The notes under the pieces: model-generated
Databases searched by the model: none
The model's input: the letters and a program-made list of their open reading frames with translations, nothing else
What the model was told of the DNA's origin: nothing
Program-made: the position numbers and the translations under genes
Shown: in pieces, positions 10,066 to 20,666 of the stretch
Position numbering within the stretch: the stretch's first letter is position 1
How the letters are laid out: each line of letters begins with the position of its first letter
NCBI RefSeq assembly: GCF_037975245.1
Contig: NC_092577.1
Coordinates: 25,231,398-25,295,397 of the forward strand
Length of the DNA stretch: 64,000 bases
Origin: Apostichopus japonicus
Taxonomy: Eukaryota > Echinodermata > Holothuroidea > Aspidochirotida > Stichopodidae
Direction: 5' to 3'

Positions 10066-11274
10066 TTGCGTTCTGTTGGCTTAAAGGTACCTGGAGAGGT
10101 TGACGCGCTTCAGCGTAAACCTATCCGGGGTATGAATTGTTTTGATGTTAGACTCACCTCGGAGGCTGCCCGCGTCCGAGGCGTCCATGTGTTGGATGGA
10201 GTTGAGGGACTGAAAGTCACACCGTATGACAGTTCAGTGTGGGTGACAGTCCTCCATCTCCCTCTGGACATGTCTGAACAGATTGTTGTGCAGACACTGG
10301 GACGTTTTGGGAAAGCGACCGGCTACGAGGAGGCGGAACTCCTTGAATGTAAAGGTGTCAAGACCGGGACTAGACGAGTTACAATGGAACTCAAGTCCGA
10401 TATCTCCTCTACCTTGTTGGCTAATGGGCACAGGGCCCACATTGCATATACGGGCCAGCCTCGCACTTGTTGGAGGTGTCGGCTGGAAGGGCATGAGGTC
10501 AGGTTGTGCCCGAACAAGCGGTGTAGCCGTTGTTTACAGGTTGGGCATACCCTGGCCGAGTGTAAAGGGGATATCGTATGTAACTCGTGTGGGAAAACGG
10601 GCCATCTCGGTCGTTTATGCCCAGACCGCTCAAACGCCGCGAGAGTGGCTACGGGCGTGGTTGAAGCGGTCCCCGTCCCGGCCTCTGACACCGTACCACC
10701 TGATGCTCCTGTCATCGCCCCAGTGTCCGACACTAGCGCCCCGGTGGAGGCTTTGTTGCCCCTTTCGTGTCCCACCTCGTCTTTGATCGAACTTGCCGAG
10801 ACCGCCAGACTGCCCACTGAGGCAGAGCAGGACAAAACGGCGGAGATGGTACTAGCGGAGTGGCATGCGGAGCAGGATGCCGCTTGTACTGATTCACCGG
10901 TAGCTAGGCCCGCTATCGGTGATACTAGTCGGGCCCCGAGTCAACTGGCCCAAGAGACATTAAGTGGCCCAGATTCTGACTCGCCAATGGATGACTGCAC
11001 TACAGCCTTAGTAGTTGTGGCTAAGGAGTCCTCCGATTGGTTTGATGAGAAGAAACAGGTCACTGATCTCATTGACTCGAGTGGCCCTTCCACCCTGCCC
11101 ACAGTCGCTTCCGCTATACCGGACACGATGGTCGCTAGTGGACCTCCTGTTCCTGACAGGGAGGTCCACTCGATCAAGGTTGACGAGGAGCTAAGAACTC
11201 TGCTCGCTCGTAAGAAAAGGGGGAACACTGCTAGGGGCCTGAAAAGACCCATATTGGGAAAACTTCTGAGGTAA
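10066..11274 (+). CDS. Tx1-type ORF1 (nucleic-acid-binding, three zinc knuckles)
   Basis: This is an open frame of 402 codons without a good ATG start. The likely original ATG (9971) is cut off by the hairpin, and the frame here opens at TTG. It encodes an RRM-like region (VPGEVDAL..., SSVWVTVLHLPLDM) and then three CCHC knuckles at about residues 134-190: CWRCRLEGHEVRLC, CSRCLQVGHTLAEC and CNSCGKTGHLGRLC. An acidic, Ser/Thr/Pro-rich tail follows. ORF1 proteins bind element RNA and form the particle used for target-primed reverse transcription. It is alignable with ORF1 at 23191-24294 and with 33796-34883 (minus). The long uninterrupted frame shows recent decay only at the 5' end. Confidence 0.8.
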   Translation: MRSVGLKVPGEVDALQRKPIRGMNCFDVRLTSEAARVRGVHVLDGVEGLKVTPYDSSVWVTVLHLPLDMSEQIVVQTLGRFGKATGYEEAELLECKGVKTGTRRVTMELKSDISSTLLANGHRAHIAYTGQPRTCWRCRLEGHEVRLCPNKRCSRCLQVGHTLAECKGDIVCNSCGKTGHLGRLCPDRSNAARVATGVVEAVPVPASDTVPPDAPVIAPVSDTSAPVEALLPLSCPTSSLIELAETARLPTEAEQDKTAEMVLAEWHAEQDAACTDSPVARPAIGDTSRAPSQLAQETLSGPDSDSPMDDCTTALVVVAKESSDWFDEKKQVTDLIDSSGPSTLPTVASAIPDTMVASGPPVPDREVHSIKVDEELRTLLARKKRGNTARGLKRPILGKLLR

Positions 11275-11608
11275 TGCGCAGGCCTGTTTTGTCTACTATC
11301 GGGACGGCGTACCCCGGATGAAGTTGAGGGGGGGGGGGGTTGTATAGGCGTTACATAATATGGGTTGGGGGTTCTGTTTGTGGTTTGGAGTTGGCTTTTT
11401 GGGGCTGGTTTGTAGAGCTTTATTGTTTTTGGTTCTGTTGGCCTTTGGGTCCGTGTCCTTTTCACGTCACGTTAAACGCTACATTTATATACATTTGTGG
11501 GTTAGTTAAAGATTTCTGTTTTGGGGTTTTTGGTGGTTGTTAAACAGACGGATTGTTTTGGGTTTTGTTGACCTTTGGTCCGTGTCCGTTTTCTTTGCAC
11601 GTAAAAAG

Positions 11609-12207
11609 TACACAAAACGTAAGGGTATGGGCCGACATCCAACTTTGTCTTTGTCTGTCTTTGTTAGTATTTTGTGAAGTATTTAGTGGCGACGAACTAA
11701 CGGGTTACGAAGTCATAAGTTCCCGAACCCTAATCCCTAACCTTGTTTTTAAGTAAACCCAACGGGCTACGAAGTCAGAAGTGGTGGAATGGAGGTTGAA
11801 TTATTTATTGGCGACGAACCAACGGGCTACGAATTCGGAAGTTCCCTAACCCTATCCCTAACCAACGGGCCAACGGGCTACGAAGACATTCTTTCATCCA
11901 CTTTAACCTCGTAGCCCGTAGCACCTATTTTGGTTTCAATAACGCGGGTATTCGACAGCTATGCCGTCAGTACATACATCTGCACTCAATACCCACAGCA
12001 CAGTATACAAATGATACAGCGATGGACATCTCAGGTACAGTTAAAGATAACAATTATCACGTTTCATTACTGTCTGCATTTTGTAGCGACACGAACAAAA
12101 CGTCACTTGCAAGCAACAGAAACTTTTTCAGACGGCCGCACGCGGTTTGGGCGAGTCTTCAATGCCTTTAACCGGCCTGTCCTTATAATTTTTTTTTGTG
12201 GGGGGGG
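11609..12207 (+). repeat. Dispersed repeat R2, copy 2, and spacer
   Basis: 11686-11965 repeats the block order of 7490-7690, with more AACGGGCTACGAA words. The remainder to 12207 holds no gene. A G10 run at about 12200 sits at the left edge of the next Tx1 copy. Confidence 0.6.
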
Positions 12208-13123
12208 GGGCTCCTCTGGGGCGTCGGGAATTGTTAAGTTGTCCTTCACCAGTGAAACCGGTTCAAGTTTTTAGTATTTTGAAAAGCAAGGGTGTTTTTG
12301 TGCCTGTAGAGGTTCATCTTTGCAAGCTCTCCATGGTCGGTAATACGTACGATTTACGTTTTACCGGTCACGTGGGCGTCGCGTTGCTGAGTAACGTCGA
12401 GGGGATGGCGGTTACCCATACGGATCGCCGTATGGGTAACTCTCATCCACGTAGGACTGTCAAGGCTGCCAAAATGTGCTCCTATGCCCTGAGGTATTGA
12501 ATGGGCACCGACAACAAACAGGACATTCCCTCCTTCCTGTATACTGCAGGGCATAAAGCCTACGTGCGGTATCCCGGTCAGCCCCGTACCGGCTTCAAGT
12601 GGAGACCGGGCACGAGGCCAAAGGTTGCCCGAACAAGAAATATGGGCGCTGCCTTCGTCTTGGGCATGCTAGCACCGCTTACCTAAACGAGGTTGTGTGC
12701 TCACTCTGTGGGAAGGAAGGACATGTCTTTCGCGCTTGTCTCTCCTCGTGTCTCTATGACTAAGAGTGGGGGTAAGCCTAAGGCGTAAAGTTCCGACGCA
12801 CCTATACTGCCTCGGAGGGAGCTTCACGAGAGGAGGGGGAATCTGGTGGGATTTTACCCTCCCCTGCACCTTCTTCACCACACCGCGAAGCCGGCTTCCC
12901 CCATCAACTCGTCCAGTTCCGGAGGCTCAGTGATCATCGAGTCTCAGGAGGCTCTGTCTGACAGCGACTCCGGAGACTCGCTGATCATCAAGCCGAAACG
13001 TGCCAATGGGACGAGCTGGTACGACGAGATGGGGGAGCCCTATCTAAAAAGGTCGGCTTCAAGTGACGACTCGGACGATGATATGTCGTCTAGTCGGAGT
13101 AGGTTTGCCTCATTGTCCTCTCA
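12208..13123 (+). pseudogene. ORF1 remnant of decayed Tx1 copy
   Basis: Blocks match ORF1 of the full-length element: IVKLSF-like start, FSILKSKGV, RFTGHVGVALLSNVEG, YPGQPRTGF, then the Ser/Asp-rich tail NGTSWYDEMGEP...KRSASSDDSDDDMSS. About 70 codons around the middle and parts of the knuckles are lost or out of frame (for example the first knuckle cysteines). It cannot make a complete ORF1 protein. Confidence 0.8.
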
Positions 13124-14625
13124 TGGCTCATACACTTTCAGTTGCCACTTTGAACGTGAATGGCATGCGGGATCATCGAAGCGCAGTCGCATTTTCTAGT
13201 ATTGTAAGTCCATGGAGGTCGACTGCGTTTGCCTACAAAAAAGATGGAAGAAGGTGTCCCTCTATGGGCTTTATGAGTGGGTGGTGGGCTGCATGCTTCG
13301 TCTTCATCCTGTGGCACTGCCATCCTTCTGTCACCTCGTCGGGCGGGTTGTGCCACTAGGGTGGAGACGGACGACGAGGGCCGATTGGTTTGCATTCTAT
13401 TCCACAGGGTAATATCTCCCTTTGTACTGTGTGTATGCTCCCATATTTTTTTGGACACGCTGCCTTCCTTTGTTCTTGGTAGTGCACCATGTGTCATGGT
13501 CGGAGACTAACTGTGTCCCAGACTCGGGTCTTGACAGACTCTGGTCTTCTGTGTCTGCTAGTCCTGACGCCGGGATCACAGAACTGGACGGATTCACTTT
13601 GGCACACCCTTTAGCCCATGTCTGGATGCATATGCACCCGTGTAGTAAGTGGGGTGTATACGTGGGTGAGGGCCAACGGAGAATATGCCTCAGGATAGAT
13701 CGAGTGTATGCGCCCGTAAGTTTTAAATTTTCGGGTTGCGAGACGCTGAGCTGTCCGCTCTCTGACCATGGAATCTCTCTGACCCTATGGGAGCTGAACT
13801 GTCAGATTCTTGGCGACGCAGAGTTCCGCCAAGGTTTCGAGAGCAGGTACAAAGGATGGCAAACATTGAAGCCGGCCTTTGCCTGTACATCCCAAATGGT
13901 GGGATGATGTCAAGTTGCGCATCAAACGCTACGCAATTTAGTATTGCGTGACCCTCGCACGGCGGCGGAGAGAAAACTTCTCGAAGCTGTGCGCGGAGGT
14001 GAATTTTGGCCACCCCTCGGCTGTCATCGCTTTGCAGACTTATCTAGATGAAAAGTACCACGGTGCCCGCGTCAGGGCCTGTGTCGAAGCGGTGAAGGCT
14101 GAGGAGCGCCCTTCACTGAGGTTTTACCATTTCGTTAGCTCATCGGCGGGTGAGAGACGAGTCCCATCAGTGCGCGCTACTGATGGGACCGTGGATAGCG
14201 ACCCTCACGGCATCGTCCGCGTGTACAAAGATTATTTTTCAAGTTTGTTTACGCGTGGCAACGTCGACTCGTCGGCGCAGGCCGAAATGCTGAGGGGAAT
14301 CTCAAAAACTGTTCACCACGAGGTCAATGATATTGGGGGGGGGGAGGGATAACCACTGTTGAGCTTTGAAAGGCGCTTTCGAAGATGAAGAATGGCAAGT
14401 CCCCGGGTTCAGACGGGCTTCCGAGGGAGTTCTACCGAACCTTCTGGGCTTTAATCGGACCCGACATCAGAGCCGTCTTCGAAGACGCCTTCCAACTGCT
14501 AGATGTTAAACCAAAGTCAACGTCTGGGCATGATTACTTTGCTGCCAAAGTCTGGGGACCCATTGGATCCTCATAAGAAGCGCCCGGTCACCTTCTTAAA
14601 TGTGGACTGCAAGTTGCTGGCTAAG
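13124..14625 (+). pseudogene. ORF2 remnant (endonuclease to early RT) of decayed Tx1
   Basis: It begins HTFSVATLNVNGM-like and holds degraded endonuclease motifs (MVGD without the following FN in frame, IDRVYAPVSF), then the linker and KNGKSPGSDGLPREFYR of early RT up to 14625. The useful point is at 13660: the codon equivalent to the in-frame TAG of the full-length element is TGG here. Multiple frameshifts make it a pseudogene. Confidence 0.8.
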
Positions 14626-14820
14626 GTTTTCTTTTTCATCACGGTTAAGCATGTTTTTCAATAGTGGCAGAAAAGTGTCATGTGTTCCAAGATGTTTAAG
14701 GCTATATTGACACTTTTTCATGTTTTTCGCCACACCTTCTGGATGATCAGCATAAGGCACTGTAGTTTCGAATGGGACATGTCCGTCGCTCAAAATGTAA
14801 TACATGAGGCATGCCAACAT
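14626..14820 (-). pseudogene. Protein-kinase-like C-lobe exon, truncated at the Tx1 junction
   Basis: The minus strand reads, after an AG, MLACLMYYILSDGHVPF, then a helical stretch and FLPLLKNMLNRDEKEN, which stops exactly where Tx1 begins. The first part resembles the alpha-F helix region of Ser/Thr kinases (as in IRE1/RNase L-like kinases) and the second resembles the end of the C-lobe. It is open over 65 codons. It probably belongs with the DFG-bearing exon at 16540-16659. The kinase call is moderate; the subfamily is a guess. Confidence 0.45.
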
Positions 14821-16489
14821 CTCAAAGAATGAAAAATACTTACAATATATTGGAATGTATTGTATTAATTGTATGTCAATTGTATGTCAAGTTCCAAAAG
14901 TGAGATTGAAGATCTTCCTCTTTTACCAGACATTGTCCTTAGTATTGGATCCATAACTACCCGTACCGCTGAAATCATTTGAAAATTTATTGTTCATGCC
15001 ATTAAAAAGTAAGAACTAATCCAGTCAGATTTCTGCCAGTGTTCTGTACAGCAGAGATGTTTGTGTCATTTTTCTTAACAGAAATAAGTAGATAAATAGA
15101 GGTGAAGTAGTTGTGTGGAGACCGGTAAGTGACAAGTGAAGTCAATTTTAAAGATTTCCAGCATCCAGTGAATAACGAATGTTGCATTGCTTATCGGGAA
15201 AAAAATCACTGCAAACCAATTCTTTAGGTATCATGCGCTCAACATTTACAAAACTGTTGTGGTTATGATTGCATGGATAGTTAGACAATTGGTCTTCGAA
15301 GAGAGAAACGTGTTGAAGTTTTAAGTGCACATTATGTAGTCTGTGCAATAACGATATTTTGGGATGCTCGGCCAAATTTACTGTGTATGAGATAGTAAGT
15401 GGAACGCAAGGCAAGAACATGTGGAGGTAATGCGATGCAACACAATTACATTTTCAAGCGAAAAATGTTTTGGGAAGTGTTTTATTATACTATAAAAGTC
15501 TAAAAGAGTAATTTCATAACAAAAGTGTCTGATAATCTAAGGAGGGAAAAAGGTTGATGCATCGAGGAGTAGTTAGATCTATGTAGATTGGACATGGTGT
15601 TTTCATAACAGGACTTTATAAACATGATTATCTGTAATCTCTTTAACACTTAGTAGGCGTAAAGTGGAGTAGCGTTATAAACTCTTTACCCAATTCCATG
15701 CTTTACCACTAATCACAAGTAGTCTTGAAATAACATTGACTTTGCAATAATCAAGAAGGAGGCATATTGACAATAGATTCCACAATCACATTACCAGAGG
15801 TGACCGTCCACCGAACAGTGACCCATCTTAATTGGCAAGTAAGCACAGGGCTAAATAAGCCTTTCATGGCAAATTGAGTTTATCCCATGACTGATGGAGT
15901 GCATGGCAAAAGAATGTGAAACCGGTCACAGTTGTCTCATTTCCAACGAGCGAGAAAATTAAGGCTTATAATCATTGGACAAATGTACTGTAAATCCTTT
16001 AATGTAAACAAGGACTTGTCTTGTTTTCTTTTGCCATCTTTCTTTACCAGGAAAACTCTGTCTCTACGGGAAAATCCTACTCCCAAATTCAACATCCTTG
16101 TCCATCTTATTGATATATTTATGCATGGAGAGAAGTGAACAAATATATAATTGTCTAATCTTGAAACAGGGCTTCACTGTTCATATATTATTGACCTACC
16201 AGTAATTTCTATGAAAGCAATAGCAGGATCATTGCAAAAGCTATCAGATTTGATTTTCATATCTTGAAAATTCAATATATATACTTATAATGAACAGACT
16301 GGATAAAACCAAGTGGTATATAATTCACTATTCTCTCGTTAAAATCAAGGCTGGCTGAAACAGACAGTTTAGATCAATTTGTGATAAAATTGATGCTGCC
16401 AGGATATATTTAGTAGCTTGACAGTGGTTGAAATACAGCAGCAATCCTGTTAATTCAAAGCAAATACTTGTTATATCTCACCTGGATGT
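14821..16489. other. Intron-like AT-rich region with one unassigned ORF
   Basis: A minus-strand frame (15148-15420) follows an AG at about 15375 and reads NLAEHPKISLLHRLHNVHLK, which faintly resembles a kinase N-lobe helix. Its order relative to the DFG exon would be wrong for one gene, so I do not call it. There is nothing else. Confidence 0.25.
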
Positions 16490-16531
16490 CTGATGACTTC
16501 TTGTGTCGGCAACGACACAAGAAGTCATCAG
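16490..16531. repeat. Perfect 19 bp inverted repeat with 4 bp loop
   Basis: The arms 16490-16508 and 16513-16531 are perfect reverse complements (CTGATGACTTCTTGTGTCG), loop GCAA. A 20 bp stretch with CAACGCTGGTAT is also duplicated directly just downstream (16532 and 16550). Together they look like a template-switch scar. Confidence 0.9.
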
Positions 16532-16539
16532 CAACGCTG

Positions 16540-16659
16540 GTATATATACAACGCTGGTATTTTCCAGCGGAGAGTTCCCATTGTTTGTAAAAAGGGTAGT
16601 GGTATTTGTAATTGGTCTACAAATACCAAAATCTTCCAAAAGTATCTTTCCATTGTGAT
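16540..16659 (-). CDS. Kinase-like exon with DFG motif (partial)
   Basis: After acceptor TTGTTCGTAG (minus strand) the exon reads HNGKILLEDFGICRPITN, matching kinase subdomains VIb-VII: a beta-hairpin followed by the Mg-binding DFG. The exon then continues through NTTTLFTNNGNSPLENTS and meets a duplicated segment and a hairpin. The HRD loop would lie in an upstream exon, which I could not find. With 14626-14820 it suggests a minus-strand kinase gene, possibly broken. Confidence 0.45.
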
Positions 16660-17639
16660 CTACGAACAATGTGCAATTAGTTTAGGCAATAAATCAATAA
16701 AAGACAATACGACTTATGCACACAAAAGTGAACTATTGTTTCTTTTACATCACTAGCAAACTTGAATTATACATTCATATGTGATTTTCTGCTTTATTTC
16801 AAGCTGTAAACTTATTAAATTTAAAGTGTCTTGTACATGATATTAACACCACTACAATGTTTCTGGTTATAACTTCGTAAAATGATATACTAAAAGGGAC
16901 ATTTACAAGTTCAATGGTACCTCATTTTTCGCGGTGGTACTTTTCCTCACTGGGACTTGAAATTATATATTTTGTTACTTTGGCGGAAGGAAGAACCACT
17001 GGTAGGCATTCCCTTATGTACTTCCCATGATGCAGTGAAAAGTACGACTTTTAAATTGTGCCAATAAAAATCGTTATGACTGCATTAGCTTTAACTAGTC
17101 TCTCTTAGTATTGTCGGCTACCGTGTCGGAACCATGTAGAGGACTGGTTGTAACTGACGTTGCCCTGTGTTGATCTCCGGGTGAGCCACTGATGGTAATC
17201 GCCATGGTTCGTTACCCATGACTGGATGGTACAACGGTGGTTGTAGCTGGTGCTGGGTGTCAGTGGTTGAACGTTACTCCGTAACTTTTGGTGACAGGTA
17301 ATACCGAGGAATACCCATGTAGTTGGTAGGCCACAATTCTCCACCCTGCTTCTCTGTTCTCGTAAGCTAATCTCATCATACTTGTACAGAGGGGAATGTG
17401 ATGCCCCTACCTGGATTACCTCCTGCACTGGAGTGGCACCGTCTCGAATATATGTTGTATTGACATGTTGTTCTGAAGTACATATTGGTAATCAGGTTGC
17501 ATTTGGTTTGCTTGGATATTGATAACCAAATCGGACAGGTTTGCTTCGTTCACGACCAGAACGGGTGTAGGGGTACTCTTCTGCCACTAGATCAGCTGAG
17601 ACTGAATTTCATTTCCCGGGTTAGGCAATCGAATCCCAG
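16660..17639 (-). other. Spacer with one possible Gln/Pro-rich exon
   Basis: In one minus-strand frame between about 17110 and 17350 the reading is Pro/Gln-rich (YHPVMGNEPWRLPSVAHPEI, LQPVLYMVPTR) with two stops. The longest open frame (17105-17428) is a different one without domain signal. It is possibly a decayed exon; no function can be named. Confidence 0.2.
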
Positions 17640-17955
17640 CCAGCAATCATAATTGGGCCCCAAACGGGCTGCCAAATGGCCCCAATTGGGCTTCCCGATA
17701 GGGGCCCATTCAGATTTGTCATTCCGTTCCACACAGGGCCCAATTGGGCCAAACAGATTGGGGCCCAAGAGTGGCCCAAACTGGTCCCAGTTGGGCCAGA
17801 CTGATTGGGGCCCATACCAATCCCATACGGGGACTAACCGGGCTAGCTGTCTGGGGCCCATTCTGGGCCCAATCGTTTTGGCCCACACAGAACCCATACT
17901 GTGCCCAATCAGGTAACCCACATTGGGCCTAACTGGGCCAACTGTGTGGTCCAAA
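17640..17955. repeat. GGGCCCA/TTGGGCC minisatellite
   Basis: This stretch is made of degenerate units built on TTGGGCCC, CAATTGGGCC and GATTGGGGCCCA at spacings of about 20-50 bp. It translates on both strands into Gly/Pro/Trp-rich frames (GPNWSQLG-like), which are by-products. It is rich in short palindromes because GGGCCC and CAATTG are self-complementary. Confidence 0.75.
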
Positions 17956-19471
17956 TTTTAAGCCCAGCTGGTTCACTGTGTCCCTTAAAATAGTTCAGTT
18001 ATGTGCAGGTTCACCACCTCTCAGCATTCAGGAAAGTGGCTGAAAGTCAAGTTTCAATCACGACCATGGGATGGGGACGTAAATTTAGTCCTGGGAGCAT
18101 GCAGGAAGTGTTCGTAAAAGTTTTACGTTTGTCTCAGCGTGAAAGTGTAGTCGACCCTATCATCCAAAGGACGAGAGATGAGCTTGGTTGCACTTGTGTC
18201 CCACATATTATAGTAGGTTGTTGAATGGTGGTCAATAACACTTGAACCGTTCATGTACTGTCGTGGTACAGCAGAGATTAATTGCCTCAGAAACATATCT
18301 AAATAAAAACAAATGTATTCATGTCTACATTCATTAAAATATATTTTTCAAGAAGACAACGATGAAAACTAAACAATAATTCATAAATTCCATAATTACA
18401 TTTATTTGAAAGAAAAATATGAAACTCTCAAAACTGAAACTATACAGTATGCATCCTAATTGGTGGGAACATTTTGGCATTTGGAGAAAGAATAAAATGT
18501 CCAGGCAAACCCTGCAAATGTTAACGATGAGGGCAACATGCTATATATTGCACATACTTTTGCATTGCAATACAATGCGAATGTTGCTTAGGGCCAACAG
18601 TATGTATGATAGATCATCCTCTGGATCAAATGGAATCATAAAAACATGAAGTCATTTAAAATCGTGACAGAAAGCTGAACTTTTACTTTTTCTGGCAAGG
18701 TGAGAATAAACATCTTCAATGTTTTATGACAAGATGATGGCATAGGTAATAACAAATAGTACTAAAGTAAATGTGGAAAACACAAAAATAGAAATGGATG
18801 GATGTACTCTAGTGTGATGAGCAAGAATGAAGGTGTATAATCATTTAATGTATATACGACACAATGAAAAAAAATGGAATGGTTTAGAACTAAGCATAAA
18901 AATTCACATCAAAGGGCAAGTGTACTCAAAATGTGATTTATGTATGTTATAGAGCTCTAAACATCATGCCAGTAGCTATTTATCCCATCTCTATACAGGG
19001 ACGTAGCTAAGGCCTGATGATTGGAGGGGGGGGGGGGTGTAGTGGCTGAAATTCCAACTGGATGGGTTTTGGAGCCAGAAAATTGTGACTGCTGCCTTGT
19101 ACCCCCTCCCCCTACTACTCATCAAAATTACCATGTTCAACGTGCGCGTAGTGCGCTGAATCAATTTTCAATACATCTGTACCACTGGCCCTCACTTCAC
19201 AGTAAGCAACTGAGTGTAGTTATCTGCTTGAAGGCTACATAGACTACTGACTACAAAAGCTACGTTAATGTAACAAAGGGAATTTGTTTTTTTCAACAAA
19301 TTATATTCGAAGACATAGTGAATTACCAAAAATTACAGTGCTTTTTACTAGCACGCTTAATATTCTTTTACTTAGGGGGGGGGGGGGGTTGAGGCTATTT
19401 ATCACTCACATGAAACAATTTCAATAGTTCACTTCATTCCAACTGAGAATTTGGAATGAAGTGAAGAATTA
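17956..19471. other. Unassigned region
   Basis: A plus frame at 18003-18224 (73 codons) has an ordinary composition but no recognised domain or splice context. Poly-G runs lie at about 19024-19037 and 19375-19388. No gene supported. Confidence 0.3.
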
Positions 19472-19690
19472 AACATTTTGCAGAAAATGTTTCAATTGGT
19501 CAGATGGAATGAAGTGAACAATTGAACATTTTGAAGCAAAATTTCCAATTGACGAGATATGATAAGTTGTCCATTAAACATTTTGGAGAAAAATGTCCAA
19601 TTGACGAGATATGATTAGTTGTCAATTAAAGATTTTTCAGAAAATTTTTCAATTGCTCAGTTAAACGAACTGAGCAATCCAACATTTTTT
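19472..19690 (+). repeat. Tandem repeat, about 52 bp unit, four copies
   Basis: AACATTTT-like starts fall at 19472, 19525, 19577, 19629 (AAGATTTT) and 19681, a period of 52-53. Each unit holds CAATTG(A/G)(C/T)(G/C)AG and a weak internal inverted repeat. The last unit contains the inverted pair TTGCTCAGTT/AACTGAGCAA. Confidence 0.75.
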
Positions 19691-20510
19691 TGATATTTGA
19701 TAGATTTTATCTTGTTATCTAAACAATTTACTGAAAAATGTCAACTTATCGGGCAAAGTTTTTCTTATGTTGATGGCACTTTTAAGCTTCCATAAATTAG
19801 CATTGAGTGTCTCAATTGTATATACCATAGAGCCAATGTATATCCTCAACTTACTTGAAGCTAGCGAACAGGGTCAACCTACCCAATAGCAAAATTAATA
19901 CATAAATTAACCGAATTCAAGCTGAACTTTGTACAGTAGTTCTAGGCATATTTTTTAGAGTATTAAAAATCATACAAAGTTTGTATAGTGCAGTGTAAGG
20001 ATCTTCAGATACAATTTCTCAATAAGGAAAACGTCGTAAATATGACTGATTAAAGGTAAATTTTGACCGAAAATTTTACGTCACTCAGAAATTACAAGAA
20101 TGTGAAAATTAGACTGCGACAGTCGGAAAAATTAGAGTGCAACAGTCTGAAATTCATGGAAGTTTTAACCCTATCTGTTCTTAAATGTTAACATGTCAGC
20201 ACTTGGGATTTAGTAAACATCATTTATTTGACATGTAAGGATCGTGTGGAAACATGTGTATATATTTCAAAGGGAAATATGACACTTTTAGTAATAGCCA
20301 GGTATTGACATGAAAAATATGGTGTGGCCATCCTCCTTTACATAACAAACTGCAAACAGTCATACCTTGGTAACTGAACATGCTATGAAGATGGAAATAG
20401 TGCTACCGATATGATTTTCAATGCTCTATCAGATAGGTGAACTACAGTTTCAATAAATGGCCCATTTAATCTAAGAAAAATCGGTTTGAACATGAAAAAT
20501 ACATATTTAC

Positions 20511-20666
20511 AAATGAAATTGTCTTGCGGTTGATTATTGAAAAAAGCAATGGATAGGTTGACTGCGTCCAATTGATTGTCAAGATCGTGTTGACAGGCCT
20601 TGAGTTGTTCAGTAGTGAGTATTGGCAAAAACAGCTCCCTACTTTCCTGGAACTTAACAAAGGAGG
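20511..20666 (-). CDS. Candidate exon of unknown gene
   Basis: The minus strand shows an acceptor (ACTATTCCTACAG) and a donor (TTCATTT|GTAAAT) around 156 bp that are open in a symmetric phase. The reading is SFVKFQESRELFLPILTTEQ..., with an amphipathic, Leu-rich pattern. I recognise no family. It lies on the same strand as the kinase-like exons downstream (16659-14626) and might be part of that gene, but nothing proves it. Confidence 0.3.

Larger units (their letters stand above)
9881..11608 (+). mobile_element. ORF1-only Tx1-like element (Tx1-B), copy A, 5' truncated
   Basis: It is alignable throughout with the minus-strand copy at 33334-35131. It ends in GCACGTAAAAAG, the same terminus as full-length Tx1. 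It contains one gag-like ORF1 (10066-11274) and then about 330 bp of T/G-rich 3' sequence with no endonuclease or RT. It starts within the 5' leader of the sister copy (TTTGTAGT...TAGTTTGTT), so it is slightly 5' truncated. No clear target duplication was found. Confidence 0.75.
12208..14625 (+). mobile_element. Decayed Tx1 copy, truncated at both ends
   Basis: It aligns by eye to 23205-25892 of the full-length element, from just inside ORF1 to the middle of RT. It carries deletions, frameshifts and stops. It starts next to a G10 run and ends exactly at GGCTAAG (14625), where minus-strand kinase-like sequence begins. The loss of the 3' half is unusual for a retrotransposed copy, so a rearrangement after insertion is likely. 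Confidence 0.85.

Noticed and set aside
10323-10835. Minus-strand ORFs opposite ORF1 (170 and 174 codons)
   Set aside because: Shadows of the GC-rich ORF1 coding sequence with zinc knuckles on the plus strand.
15148-15420. Kinase N-lobe exon
   Set aside because: Only a faint resemblance, and it would lie downstream of the DFG exon on the same strand, the wrong order for one kinase.
17592-17954. 120-codon Gly/Pro/Trp-rich ORF that looks like a structural repeat protein
   Set aside because: Both strands are open because of the GGGCCC/CAATTGGG minisatellite; no start, domain or splice context.
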